Source: Accumulibacter sp. | Lineage (GTDB): Bacteria; Pseudomonadota; Gammaproteobacteria; Burkholderiales; Rhodocyclaceae | Direction of reading: 5' to 3' | Length of the DNA stretch: 64,000 nt | NCBI GenBank assembly: GCA_031257115.1 | Contig: JAIRPF010000165.1 | Coordinates: 1 to 64,000, forward strand | Shown here: positions 9,031 to 16,775 of the stretch, in pieces | Layout of the letters: each line of letters starts with the position of its first letter | Numbering within the stretch: position 1 is the stretch's first letter | The notes under the pieces: generated by a model | The model's database searches: none | What the model saw: the letters and a program-made list of their open reading frames with translations, nothing else | Told to the model about the DNA's origin: nothing | Position numbers and translations under genes: made by a program

Positions 9031-9717
9031 CTAGATGGCGAAACGGATGGTGACGTCGAGCCACTGGCGGATCGGCGCGCGGGTTCGCGGGTCGCGCTCG
9101 ACGCCAACGCCGATGTCGCTCCACACGGGCGCGGCCACGTAGGGCAGGTCGGAGAGGCCGAACAGGAATTGCATCAGGCCGCGATAGCTCGCCCGCGCGC
9201 GCATCACCAGCAGGGGGCGCTGGAACGGGTTGCCGCTCGCCGCCTCCTGGATGAGCCGCGGCGTCGGCGCGCGATCCTTGTCCTCGGCGCGCGCGTAGAT
9301 GTGCTCGATGCCCAGCACCTCCATGTCGCCGGCCTCGGCCAGCGACGTGAGGCCGGTCTTGAGCGCGTTCATCGCCAGCGTGTCGTCGAGCGGCACGAAG
9401 GAATTCTTCAGCGCGGCGACGGCGGCGCGGTTTTCTTCCAGCTTCCGGCGCAGCGCGTCGCGCTCCTTCTCCGCGTCGCCCAGATTCTTGCCCGCGAAAG
9501 CGCCCGGCGCGCGCGGCGCGGCGCCCTGGCGGCTCCCCGACGCCTTCTCCCGCGCGCGCGCCTTTTCGAGGTTGTAGCCGATGCGGTCGATTTCCTTGTA
9601 CGAAAACGGAAAGACCGCGGCGAAATAGAACGTGGCGAGAAGAACGGCGGCGATCAGCACGTGCAGATTCTTCTCGCCGGATTTCCTGGCCGTCCAGGTT
9701 TTCCACGGAGTATTCAT
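9031..9717 (-). CDS. PilO/GspM-like inner-membrane assembly protein
   Basis: The protein is 228 aa from the ATG at 9717. A single transmembrane helix at about residues 18-38 is followed by a charged coiled coil (about 45-105). A periplasmic domain ends in TIRFAI. This topology is that of PilO/GspM/MshJ-type alignment proteins. Upstream in-frame codons belong to a repeat and are not used here. Neighbours are the PilM/PilN-like fusion upstream and the PilT-like gene 17 bases downstream. Sequence similarity is too weak to name the exact subfamily. Confidence 0.65.
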   Translation of the reverse strand: MNTPWKTWTARKSGEKNLHVLIAAVLLATFYFAAVFPFSYKEIDRIGYNLEKARAREKASGSRQGAAPRAPGAFAGKNLGDAEKERDALRRKLEENRAAVAALKNSFVPLDDTLAMNALKTGLTSLAEAGDMEVLGIEHIYARAEDKDRAPTPRLIQEAASGNPFQRPLLVMRARASYRGLMQFLFGLSDLPYVAAPVWSDIGVGVERDPRTRAPIRQWLDVTIRFAI

Positions 9718-9989
9718 GTCAGTCCTTGGGAAAAGCGGTTGGAGCGTTTCCGGTTCGAATGATGACGAATCCATTTCCTCGCCATTCCCGCGCGGATGGA
9801 AACCCGGTTCGCCGTTGTTCTTGCCGCTGTCCTTGCCCTTGCCTTTGCCGCTATCCTTGCCGGTTCCATCGCCGTCGTCATTCCCGCGAACGCGGGAATC
9901 CAGCGCGTACTTTCCGGCGCGTCGCGCCGCATCCTTTGAATTGGCGGCCCTCCGGCGGAAAACTTTTTCGTGTTCATGACATTCCCCGA
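9718..9989. repeat. Repeat mosaic upstream of the PilO-like gene
   Basis: A composite dRS3-type element lies here: a gagcgtttccggttcgaat end near 9740, a cattcccgcgcggatgg half-site, a perfect dRS3-like palindrome near 9880-9899, then the tccggcgcgtcgcgccgca hairpin. The stretch is rich in short CCTTGCC-type repeats (9825-9870). I see no promoter I would trust. Confidence 0.7.
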
Positions 9990-10151
9990 TCAATCGCAAC
10001 AGCCGTGGCGAAAAAGTTTTCTGGCCGTGGAAGCAAGGAAGCGAGGGAAGGCCCGCAAAAATCCCATGAAACGCCCGAATCGCCTCTCGTCACGGCTTTC
10101 CTCCGGTTTTCCGCCGCGCCCATCGCGGTCGATCGCCTTTTCCGCGGTCAT
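9990..10151 (-). CDS. Possible 53-aa translationally coupled ORF
   Basis: An ATG at 10151 overlaps the TGA of the PilM/PilN-like gene (ATGA) and opens a 53-codon frame rich in Arg and Phe (MTAEKAIDRDGRGGKPEESR...). The same ATGA overlap occurs elsewhere in this operon, which is why I list it. The C-terminal half is encoded by a degenerate ccgtgg-type repeat, so the frame may be fortuitous. No family is recognised. Confidence 0.25.
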   Translation of the reverse strand: MTAEKAIDRDGRGGKPEESRDERRFGRFMGFLRAFPRFLASTARKLFRHGCCD

Positions 10152-11956
10152 TGCGGCTTCCTTTCCTGCGGCTGTTCGAGTTCGTCGGGTTCCTGCACCA
10201 GCCAGAAACCCACGCGATGGCCGCTCTTGCCGGCGCGTCCGTGTTCCTCGCGGATCTCGGTCTGCGCCACGCCGTAGGCGAGCGCGCGCGTCTGTTCGGC
10301 GACGCGGTTGACGAAGTTTTGCGCGCCGGTGTACGTGGGACTCCAGGCTTCGACGCGAATCGCCGTGGCGTCGGAAACGACGCGGCTGTTGCCGACCTTT
10401 TCGAGCACGGCGTCGTTGCCGATGGCCTGGCCCAGCGCCAGCATCAGGTCCGGCAGGTACTGGCGCATCGCGGCGATCGCTTCGAGTCGCGCGCGCTCGT
10501 TGATGAGCGGTTCGAGCGCCTGGCGCGAGGATTCGAGTTCGCGCGCCACCTGCTGCGCCTCGGCGTTGGCGCGGGAGACGAGCTGCGTGAGCTTCTGCCC
10601 ATCGCTCTCTTTCTTCGTCCGCTCCGCCAGCGTCTGCCGCAGGGCGTGCAGCCGGTAACGCTGGACGCCCTCGGTGGCGACGAGCGCCAGCGCGACGGCG
10701 AGGAGCGCGGCGACGCGCAGGATGTCGGGATTTTTCCAGGGCTTGCCGCGCAGTTCGCGCAGTTTCAGGCGCGGCAGGCGATGTTCCTGATTCTGGGCGG
10801 CGGCCTCGCGCAACAGCGCCGCCCACAGCGCGTCCCAAGCGGCGTCCGCGCCGGTGACGCGAACCGGGTGGCCGCTGGTCAGCTCGATGTCGCCGGCGGC
10901 CCGCCGCGCGGCGTCCTCGTCGGCGGCGTCGAGGCAGACGATCCCGATTTCAGCGCGCGCCTCGCCGCTCCAGTCCTCGATCAGCCGGCGCAGCCAGTCG
11001 CCTTGCAGCGGGCGCTCCATGCGCCCCTCGGCGCGCGCGGCGGCGATCAGGCCGCGCCGGCGGCGCACGGCGACGACCTCCTCGCAATGCAGTTCCAGGC
11101 AAAGGCGCTGGATGTCGCCGTGATCTCCCTTCTCTCCGTCCTCCCCGCTCTCTCCGCCCCCCGCGTCCTCGCTGCACAGCCAGGCGAGCGGCAATACCGC
11201 GTCGAGTTCGATGCCGCGCGCCGCCAGCGCGTCGCTCCATTGGCGGTACTGGCGTCCGGCCAGCGCGGCGGCCAGCCAGCACCGCTCGCCGTCGACGAGC
11301 CGCCCTTTCCAGGCGCTCATCGGCTCGCTGTCGAGATATTGCAGCGATTCCTGCAATTCCAGGCATTCGTTCAACGCGGCGCGGTCGATCAGCGAGAGTT
11401 CCAGCCCCGTTTCGCCGTAGCGCAGCGGCGCGCGCCGATCCTTGCGGCGCAGCGCCTCCTCGGCCGCCACGCGCTCGCGGTCGGCGCCGGAAAGGTAGCC
11501 GCGCGCGCAGAGCAGCGCGCCTATCGTCCACAAGCCGCCGAATTCGGCCAGCGCCGGCTCCATGTCGGAGCGCAAAAGCTCGCGCATCTGCGCGTCGGGG
11601 CGCGGCCTGTCCGGATCGAGCGGCAGGTCGACCACCGCCGGGCGCATCCGCCGCGCGGCCAGCGCGGCGCGGCGCGGCAGCTTGTGGCCGTCCCGCGCCA
11701 GTTGTCCGCGCAGCCGGTCGATCGTCTCGGCGAGCGCCGCGGCGAAATCGGCCTTGCGCGACTGTCCCCGCGCGAGGATAGAGACGCCCTGCCGGTCGCC
11801 TTGCGCGACGGCCGCGCGCAGGCCGCCGACGTCCCAGGCCAGCAGCAGCCACGCGCCGCTGGCGCGCGGCAGTCCCGGCGACTTGCCGGCGACAGGTTCC
11901 GCCGCCGGATTCCTTGCCGCTCCGCGGCGCGAAAAAATGGAAAAACGCGGCATCAT
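10148..11956 (-). CDS. PilM-PilN-like fusion (GspL/MshI-type) assembly protein
   Basis: The protein is about 602 aa from the first of two tandem ATGs at 11956. The start overlaps the upstream stop (ATGATGA). The N-terminal ~400 residues are soluble and have an actin-fold-like opening (WLLLAWDVGGLRAAVAQG), as in PilM or the cytoplasmic part of GspL. Near residue 430 there is one transmembrane helix (VAALLAVALALVATEGV). A coiled coil and a periplasmic domain follow (about 460-600), as in PilN or the GspL periplasmic region. It likely recruits the ATPase and aligns with the PilO-like protein. The fusion assignment is from architecture, since sequence conservation is low. Confidence 0.65.
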   Translation of the reverse strand: MMPRFSIFSRRGAARNPAAEPVAGKSPGLPRASGAWLLLAWDVGGLRAAVAQGDRQGVSILARGQSRKADFAAALAETIDRLRGQLARDGHKLPRRAALAARRMRPAVVDLPLDPDRPRPDAQMRELLRSDMEPALAEFGGLWTIGALLCARGYLSGADRERVAAEEALRRKDRRAPLRYGETGLELSLIDRAALNECLELQESLQYLDSEPMSAWKGRLVDGERCWLAAALAGRQYRQWSDALAARGIELDAVLPLAWLCSEDAGGGESGEDGEKGDHGDIQRLCLELHCEEVVAVRRRRGLIAAARAEGRMERPLQGDWLRRLIEDWSGEARAEIGIVCLDAADEDAARRAAGDIELTSGHPVRVTGADAAWDALWAALLREAAAQNQEHRLPRLKLRELRGKPWKNPDILRVAALLAVALALVATEGVQRYRLHALRQTLAERTKKESDGQKLTQLVSRANAEAQQVARELESSRQALEPLINERARLEAIAAMRQYLPDLMLALGQAIGNDAVLEKVGNSRVVSDATAIRVEAWSPTYTGAQNFVNRVAEQTRALAYGVAQTEIREEHGRAGKSGHRVGFWLVQEPDELEQPQERKPQ

Positions 11957-13068
11957 CGAATCTCCAGTCGAGCCTCCGGCAGCGCCATGCCGGCAACGGC
12001 GGTGATTTGGGTGACGACGGGGCGAGGGACCGGCGAGGTCGGCGACGCGGGCGGCGAGGTGTCGTCCCAGGTGCGAACTTTGTCGCCGGCGCTCGCCGTC
12101 CCGTCGGCGTTGATCCGCTCGACCAGCGCCAGCAAATGGCGGCCTTGCGGAATGCTGCTTTCTCCGCACTGCGTCGCCGGGAAAAAGAGGTCGACGCTGG
12201 CGGCGCACGGCGAGCCGTTGACCAAGCCGTCGCCGGTTCCGTCGAGGCAGGTCACGTTGATCGTGTTCGACGAAAACTGCTTCCAATGGCCCTTGCCGGG
12301 GCCATTGACGAAAACGAGCAGACTGGCCGAAAGATTGACGCTGATGGGCGTAATGTTGGGAGGAAAGTCTTTTCCGGGACGACTGACGACGCGCACCGTC
12401 CACCCGCCGATCGGCACGCGCCAGTCGCCGGGAAGGATCGCGGCGGCGACGTCGGCGGCGTAGCCTTCGCCGCCGGGCGCGTTGTCGGCGCCCAGGCTGC
12501 CGATCGTCAGATGATGCCTGGGCAAGGGCGGCGGCACGGTCTCGCCATCGGTGACGAGCCAGCCGAAATTCGAGCCGTCCTGTGTCCCGTCGCCGTTTTC
12601 GTTGCCCCAGCCGTCGCGGAAGCGCCCGTTGAAAGCCAGTCCGCCCAGATAATTGCCGCGATGGCCCTTGACGAGCAGCGCCGAGGCGTCGTCCAGCTCG
12701 ACCTGGCTCGCGCCGCCCTTGTTCTCGCACTTCGCGCCGGGTTGCGGCTCGAAGATCGGCTTCAGCGCCTCCTGTGCCTGCCATCCGCTGCCCGCCGAAA
12801 GCAGTTCCGCGATGTTCGCCGGCAGGCGTCCGTTGTCGGCGGCGAAACCGCCCAGCGCCGCCGCGTCCGCCGGGCCGAGACGGCCCAGGATCGCGCGCTC
12901 GATGGCTTGCAGGCGCGCCCGCGTGTCGTTGTAGCGCGCTTGCGAGCGGTCGTCCGCCGAGGTCTCGAAAACGAGCAGCGTCACCGTCGACAGGATGGCG
13001 ACGATCACCAGGAGTTCGATCAGCGTGAACCCCCTGGTGCGTGGCGTCCGGCGCGTCGTCGCGGTCAT
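11953..13068 (-). CDS. Large prepilin-like protein (type IV pilin N-terminus)
   Basis: The 371-aa protein starts at the ATG at 13068. It has a short basic leader and the classic prepilin peptidase site RGFTLIELLVIVAIL, with Gly at -1, Phe at +1 and Glu at +5. The mature part is much larger than a major pilin (usually 120-180 aa) and contains several Cys residues, so a minor pilin or tip-like role is plausible. The ATG lies 4 bases after the stop of the upstream exported-protein gene, and the stop overlaps the PilM/PilN-like start. Processing by a PilD-type peptidase is inferred; no pilD gene lies in this window. Confidence 0.88.
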   Translation of the reverse strand: MTATTRRTPRTRGFTLIELLVIVAILSTVTLLVFETSADDRSQARYNDTRARLQAIERAILGRLGPADAAALGGFAADNGRLPANIAELLSAGSGWQAQEALKPIFEPQPGAKCENKGGASQVELDDASALLVKGHRGNYLGGLAFNGRFRDGWGNENGDGTQDGSNFGWLVTDGETVPPPLPRHHLTIGSLGADNAPGGEGYAADVAAAILPGDWRVPIGGWTVRVVSRPGKDFPPNITPISVNLSASLLVFVNGPGKGHWKQFSSNTINVTCLDGTGDGLVNGSPCAASVDLFFPATQCGESSIPQGRHLLALVERINADGTASAGDKVRTWDDTSPPASPTSPVPRPVVTQITAVAGMALPEARLEIR

Positions 13069-13072
13069 GGCG

Positions 13073-13795
13073 TCATTGGGCGAACGAGGTGACGACGAGC
13101 GCCGGCCCCCGCGAATGGTTGTAGACGTGGTAGGCATAGAATTGCAGGGACTGTCCGGGCTTGGCCTCCTGGGCGAGGCGCGAGGCCGCCGAATCCTCGA
13201 TGTACGCGGCCAGCGCCTTTTCGCCGCCGTAGTCGATGCCGATGCGCTGGCTGATCGCGCCGATGTCCTCGATGCCCATCATGGCGAGCGCCTTTTTCAG
13301 GTAATCGGTCTTTTGCGGCGCGGGCATCGCCGCGAGCACGGCGCGAAAGCGCACGGCGGCGGGCGCGAAGATGATGCGCTGGCCGGGAAGCTCGGTGCGC
13401 GCGCCGGCCACCAGCTTTCTCAGGTCGATCTCCCGGTAGGCCGCCGCCGGATCGGCCGCCACCCCGGCCACGGCGGGCGCGGACGGCTGCGCGGAGCCGG
13501 CGGCGGGCGGCAGAAAGCAGAAAACGGAAATCAGGAGACACGCGGCAAGGCGCGCTCCGCGCCTTTTCCGCCCGCCCGACTCTTCCCGTCCCGCGATCGC
13601 GCGCGAACCATCTTTCTCAGGAGGAAGGCTTATCCGGGGCGCTTCGCGCGAGTCTGAACCACCGCGCGAAGCATCTTCCTCAAGAGTAAAGCCAGCCTCC
13701 CCGGCGCGAAGCGCCGCAAGCCAGGCCTCCCTCCCGAGGGAGGTGTCGCGCCGAAGGCGTGGCGGAAGGAGTTGGGCGGTTGAATCGTCAAACAC
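13073..13795 (-). CDS. Exported protein of unknown function in the pilus locus; start uncertain
   Basis: The reliable part is a signal-peptide-like stretch (LAACLLISVFCFLPPAAGSAQ) and about 135 mature residues ending in LVVTSFAQ, with KTDYLKKALAMMGIEDIGAISQRIG in the middle. I do not recognise the family. No ATG, GTG or TTG occurs in frame near the signal peptide. The closest is a GTG at 13795, inside a CCTCCCTC-type repeat, and that start gives about 240 aa. The true start may have been displaced or lost by repeat insertion. The gene lies between two large prepilin genes and ends 4 bases before the next one. Confidence 0.55.
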   Translation of the reverse strand: MFDDSTAQLLPPRLRRDTSLGREAWLAALRAGEAGFTLEEDASRGGSDSREAPRISLPPEKDGSRAIAGREESGGRKRRGARLAACLLISVFCFLPPAAGSAQPSAPAVAGVAADPAAAYREIDLRKLVAGARTELPGQRIIFAPAAVRFRAVLAAMPAPQKTDYLKKALAMMGIEDIGAISQRIGIDYGGEKALAAYIEDSAASRLAQEAKPGQSLQFYAYHVYNHSRGPALVVTSFAQ

Positions 13796-14282
13796 GGATG
13801 AACAGGAAACCACCGTCCCCGCGAACGCGGAAATCCGGTTTGCCACCGCCCTCGCCCTCGCCGATTCCATCCCCATCGTCATTCCCGCGAAAGCGGGAAT
13901 CCAGTTCCTTGCCTCCAGCCCAAAGGGCTGCAAATTCAAAAAAGGATGCGGCGCTTCGCGCCGGAAGGTAGGCGCTGGATTCCCGCTTTCGCGGGAATGA
14001 CGGGAACGCGCGCGCGCCGGATTCCCGCGTTCGCGTGAATGGCGAGGAAAAGGAACGGTCGGAACGGTCATCGCCTGAATCTTTTCGGGCACATTCCCCG
14101 CCGCTTGCGGCGCGCCATCCGCGAATACCGTCTTGAGGAAGAGATCCCGCTTCCTGCGGCGGTGAGCTTCATTCAAAAACTCCCCAAAAAGACTTCCGCT
14201 TTTCGCCGCGCCCGCCGTGGTTGATCGCCTTTTCATGCTTTTCTCCGTGGTTTCCGTTTCTCGCCTCGCCCGATCGCCGTTT
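13796..14282. repeat. Repeat block between prepilin genes
   Basis: Two outward dRS3-like palindromes lie near 13881-13900 and 13979-13998, separated by the ggcgcttcgcgcc hairpin. The cctccctc...gagggaggtgtcgcgcc repeat spans about 13720-13765 just inside the neighbouring frame. A ccgccgtggttgatcgcc arm is found near 14212-14230. I see no gene here. Confidence 0.8.
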
Positions 14283-15335
14283 TCAGCCGCCGTCGAGGCA
14301 CAGTACGTGGTCATCGGCGCCGCCGCTGGTGTTGAGATTGGGGCGGCAAGGGTCGTCGGGATTGCGCCCGCCATACACGCCGTCCTTGCCGAGATAGACG
14401 ACGCGCGGATGGTCGCCGTTGGCGAGGCCGAACAGCAGGAAGGGGCGGGCGTGCCGTTCCAGTTCGTGTACGTCGGCGCGGTAGCCGGTTTCCCAGCGCG
14501 CGGCGGCGCGCCAGCCGAACATGCAGCCGCCGCTGGTCGCTCCCTGGCCGGAGCAGGCCGCGCCGGCCGCCCCGGCGGCGCGGTAGCGCGGGCCGGTTCC
14601 GTAGGCCGGAACGTCGCGGATCTTGACGCCGATGAGCGGATCGCCAAAACCGTCCGGGCCGTCCGTCACCACGGTCTCGCCATCCGAGCCGATGGTGTCG
14701 ACGGTGCGGGAATTCAGCGCGTCGCCGTGGTCGACCCACAGACGCAGGTTGCGGTCGAGATAAGGGCCGCGCCAGCCGCGCCCGGTTTCCGGGTTCCACT
14801 TTTGCAGATGGGCCAGCGGATGCTTGGCGCACAGGATCGGCGCGCCGAACAGCAGCGCCAGATTGGCCGGCGAGGCGAACCAGGCGTTGCGGTCGCCGTC
14901 GGGCAGATGCGCGGCCCAGGAACGCAGGATGCCGTCGGCGGCCGTGCATTGCGCCTCGACCTGCGCCGTCGCCGCGAGGGCGAACGGCCCCTGTCCGGGA
15001 TAGAAACCCGTGTCGGCCCTGAAGCGGCGCACGGCGTCGGCGACGCGGCGCAGGTCGGCGAGGGCGATGTCGTCCTCGGCGGCCTCCTGTACGCCGTTGT
15101 ACGCTCCCCAGGCGGTGAAGGCGAGCGCGGCGAGGATGCCGCACACGACGAGCAGCTCGATGAGGGTGAAGCCCCGTGGCCGCGCAAGGCGCGGGGAAAA
15201 GCGGTTCCCAATCGCGGCGGGTGGGGTGGGGGCGGCGGCACCCCCGGGCGAACAAGGGAGAGAGAAAGAAAGAAGGAATCCCGCCGTTCCTTGTTTCTTC
15301 CCCCGCCTTTCCGAAAAAATATTCGCCGCGCCCAT
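14283..15335 (-). CDS. Large prepilin-like protein; start uncertain
   Basis: The cleavage motif PRGFTLIELLVVCGILAALAF is followed by a helix and a pilin-like continuation (DLRRVADAVRRFRADTGFYPG). About 295 mature residues end near VLCLDGG and contain several Cys. The motif lies far from any in-frame ATG: candidates at 15335 and 15380 give leaders of about 54 and 69 residues, part of it repeat-derived (GKKQGTAGFLL and upstream). A normal class III leader is under about 20 residues, so the genuine start is unclear. The mature size matches the other two large prepilins of this locus. Confidence 0.78.
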   Translation of the reverse strand: MGAANIFSERRGKKQGTAGFLLSFSLPCSPGGAAAPTPPAAIGNRFSPRLARPRGFTLIELLVVCGILAALAFTAWGAYNGVQEAAEDDIALADLRRVADAVRRFRADTGFYPGQGPFALAATAQVEAQCTAADGILRSWAAHLPDGDRNAWFASPANLALLFGAPILCAKHPLAHLQKWNPETGRGWRGPYLDRNLRLWVDHGDALNSRTVDTIGSDGETVVTDGPDGFGDPLIGVKIRDVPAYGTGPRYRAAGAAGAACSGQGATSGGCMFGWRAAARWETGYRADVHELERHARPFLLFGLANGDHPRVVYLGKDGVYGGRNPDDPCRPNLNTSGGADDHVLCLDGG

Positions 15336-15812
15336 CGTATCCGCCGTGCTTGAAACCGCCTTCTCCGCGCCTTTCGCCATGTCGCCGCGGTCGGAGCGTT
15401 TTTGAATCAATCGCCCGCGGATTCCCGTCATTCCCGCGCGGGCGGGAATCCATCGCCGACACATTTCCGTCATCCCCGCGAAAGCGGGAATCCAGTTTGT
15501 TACCTCTGGCCCGACGGGCCGCGAATCCAAAATCGGATCGCGTGTATCCCGTACGCTTCGTTCGCTTTTTTGCGGGCGGGACGCCCGCGCTCCATTCAAA
15601 ACCTCCCTCACGAGAAAGGCTGATTCCTGCGGCGCTTCGCGCCGGAAGGCGCGCGCTGGATTCCTGCTTTCGCGGGAATGACGGGGAAATTTGACTGTCA
15701 TCATTTGAATCGAAAACGTCCCAAAGGTTTTTCTCCGCGCGCTCCGTGTTCTCCGTAATCAATCGCTTTTTTGCCTCTCGCCGCGCCCGCCGTGACCGAT
15801 CGCCTCATCGCT
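15336..15812. repeat. Composite MITE-like element between prepilin and P19-like genes
   Basis: A composite element spans about 15395-15720. It opens with ggagcgtttttgaatcaa, carries dRS3-like palindromes (near 15429, 15475 and 15659) plus a gcgggcgggacgcccgc palindrome, and closes with ttgaatcgaaaacgtcc. A CTCCGTG-type arm follows (15733-15800) and reaches the stop codon of the P19-like gene. No gene is visible. Confidence 0.8.
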
Positions 15813-16499
15813 TCAATACCCGCCGGTCGCGCCGATCACGCCTTTTTTGCCGAGGCCGAGATAGGTGAAATTCCAGCTCACTTCGAATGGTTTCCACCAG
15901 GTGACGCCGTTCTCGGTGTCGACCAGGCGGTTGATGCCGCCTTCGGGCGGGGCGACGCGCACGGTGTAGCGGTACTTGCCCGCGCCGTCGAGCTTGACGT
16001 TGGCCCCGTAGTGCGGGCCGAACTTGCCGACGGCGGGAGTGAGCGGCCCTTCCAGCTTCCAGTTGGAACCGGGCTTCTCCAGCGTGTAGGAGACATTGAG
16101 ATAGGGAATCCAGGCGAACTTGGAATAGCCGTGCGGATTGGCCGACGCGGCCTTGATGTGCGCGAGGAAATAGGCGTCCGATTGCTCGCGCGGCCGGTTC
16201 TCGCGCCCGTTTTCGAGGATGATCGGCTGAATGTAGCCCCCCTCGATGGTCATCGATTCGCGCACGATGCGCTCGTTGCGTTTATTCGCCAGCTTGAACT
16301 CCGTGGCGTGGCAGGCGGCGGACGCCAGTAGACAGAGGGCGAGCGCCACGGGGAAAACTCTCTTTTCCCTCTCCCCTCGCGCGAAAAGGGTCGGGGGAGA
16401 GAGCGTGCGGGAGACGGAAGCCAAGAAATAAAAACCGCCTCCGCGCGCCGCTCCTCCCCCGAAAGAGCGCTCATCGAATTTCCACATTTCCTTTTTCAT
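15813..16499 (-). CDS. P19/FtrA-like periplasmic iron-binding protein
   Basis: The mature protein (about 165 aa) matches the P19 iron-transport family: GGYIQPIILENGRENR near its start, DAYFLAHIKA, WIPYLNVSYTLEK, GPHYGANVKLDGAGKY and a terminal region with WWKPFEVSWNF. P19-family proteins bind copper and iron in the periplasm and work with an FTR1-type permease. The ATG at 16499 has a GGAG Shine-Dalgarno at ideal spacing. However, about 45 residues separate it from the signal-peptide core (VALALCLLASAACHA), and part of them is encoded by a ctctccc...gggagag repeat. A GTG at 16349 is the alternative start. It is followed on the same strand by a large prepilin gene and preceded by an FtrD-like gene. 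Confidence 0.85.
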   Translation of the reverse strand: MKKEMWKFDERSFGGGAARGGGFYFLASVSRTLSPPTLFARGEREKRVFPVALALCLLASAACHATEFKLANKRNERIVRESMTIEGGYIQPIILENGRENRPREQSDAYFLAHIKAASANPHGYSKFAWIPYLNVSYTLEKPGSNWKLEGPLTPAVGKFGPHYGANVKLDGAGKYRYTVRVAPPEGGINRLVDTENGVTWWKPFEVSWNFTYLGLGKKGVIGATGGY

Positions 16500-16775
16500 C
16501 TTTGCTCCATGTCCGGTTCACTCGCCGTGGCTGGCGTGTTTCCGGTTTGAACACACGCACCCCGGCGACAGGCACTTTCCCGAACAGATGTTCGTCATTC
16601 CGGCGTTTCGATCGCCTTTCGGGACACCGGCTTCCGCCGGTATGACGGTGTCTCTCTCTGACCCGCGCGCGGCGCGCCGTTCTTTTTCGTCTTCCGCTCC
16701 GAATCCGGTTTTTCCGCCGTGCTCAAAAACGATCTTTCTCATGCTTTTTCTCCATGTTCTCCGTGGTTGCTCCGG
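16500..16775. repeat. Spacer with degenerate repeats between P19-like and FtrD-like genes
   Basis: The stretch contains a degenerate palindromic repeat (cgtcattccggcgtttcgatcgcc...ccggtatgacgg, 16593-16648) and a CTCCATGTTCTCCGTGGTTGC-type arm at 16749-16771 that lies just past the FtrD-like stop. Small frames here look like repeat by-products. Confidence 0.6.

Noticed and set aside
16518-16742. A 74-codon minus-strand frame between P19-like and FtrD-like genes
   Set aside because: Most of it translates a degenerate palindromic repeat (ERDTVIPAEAGVPKG), a common artefact.
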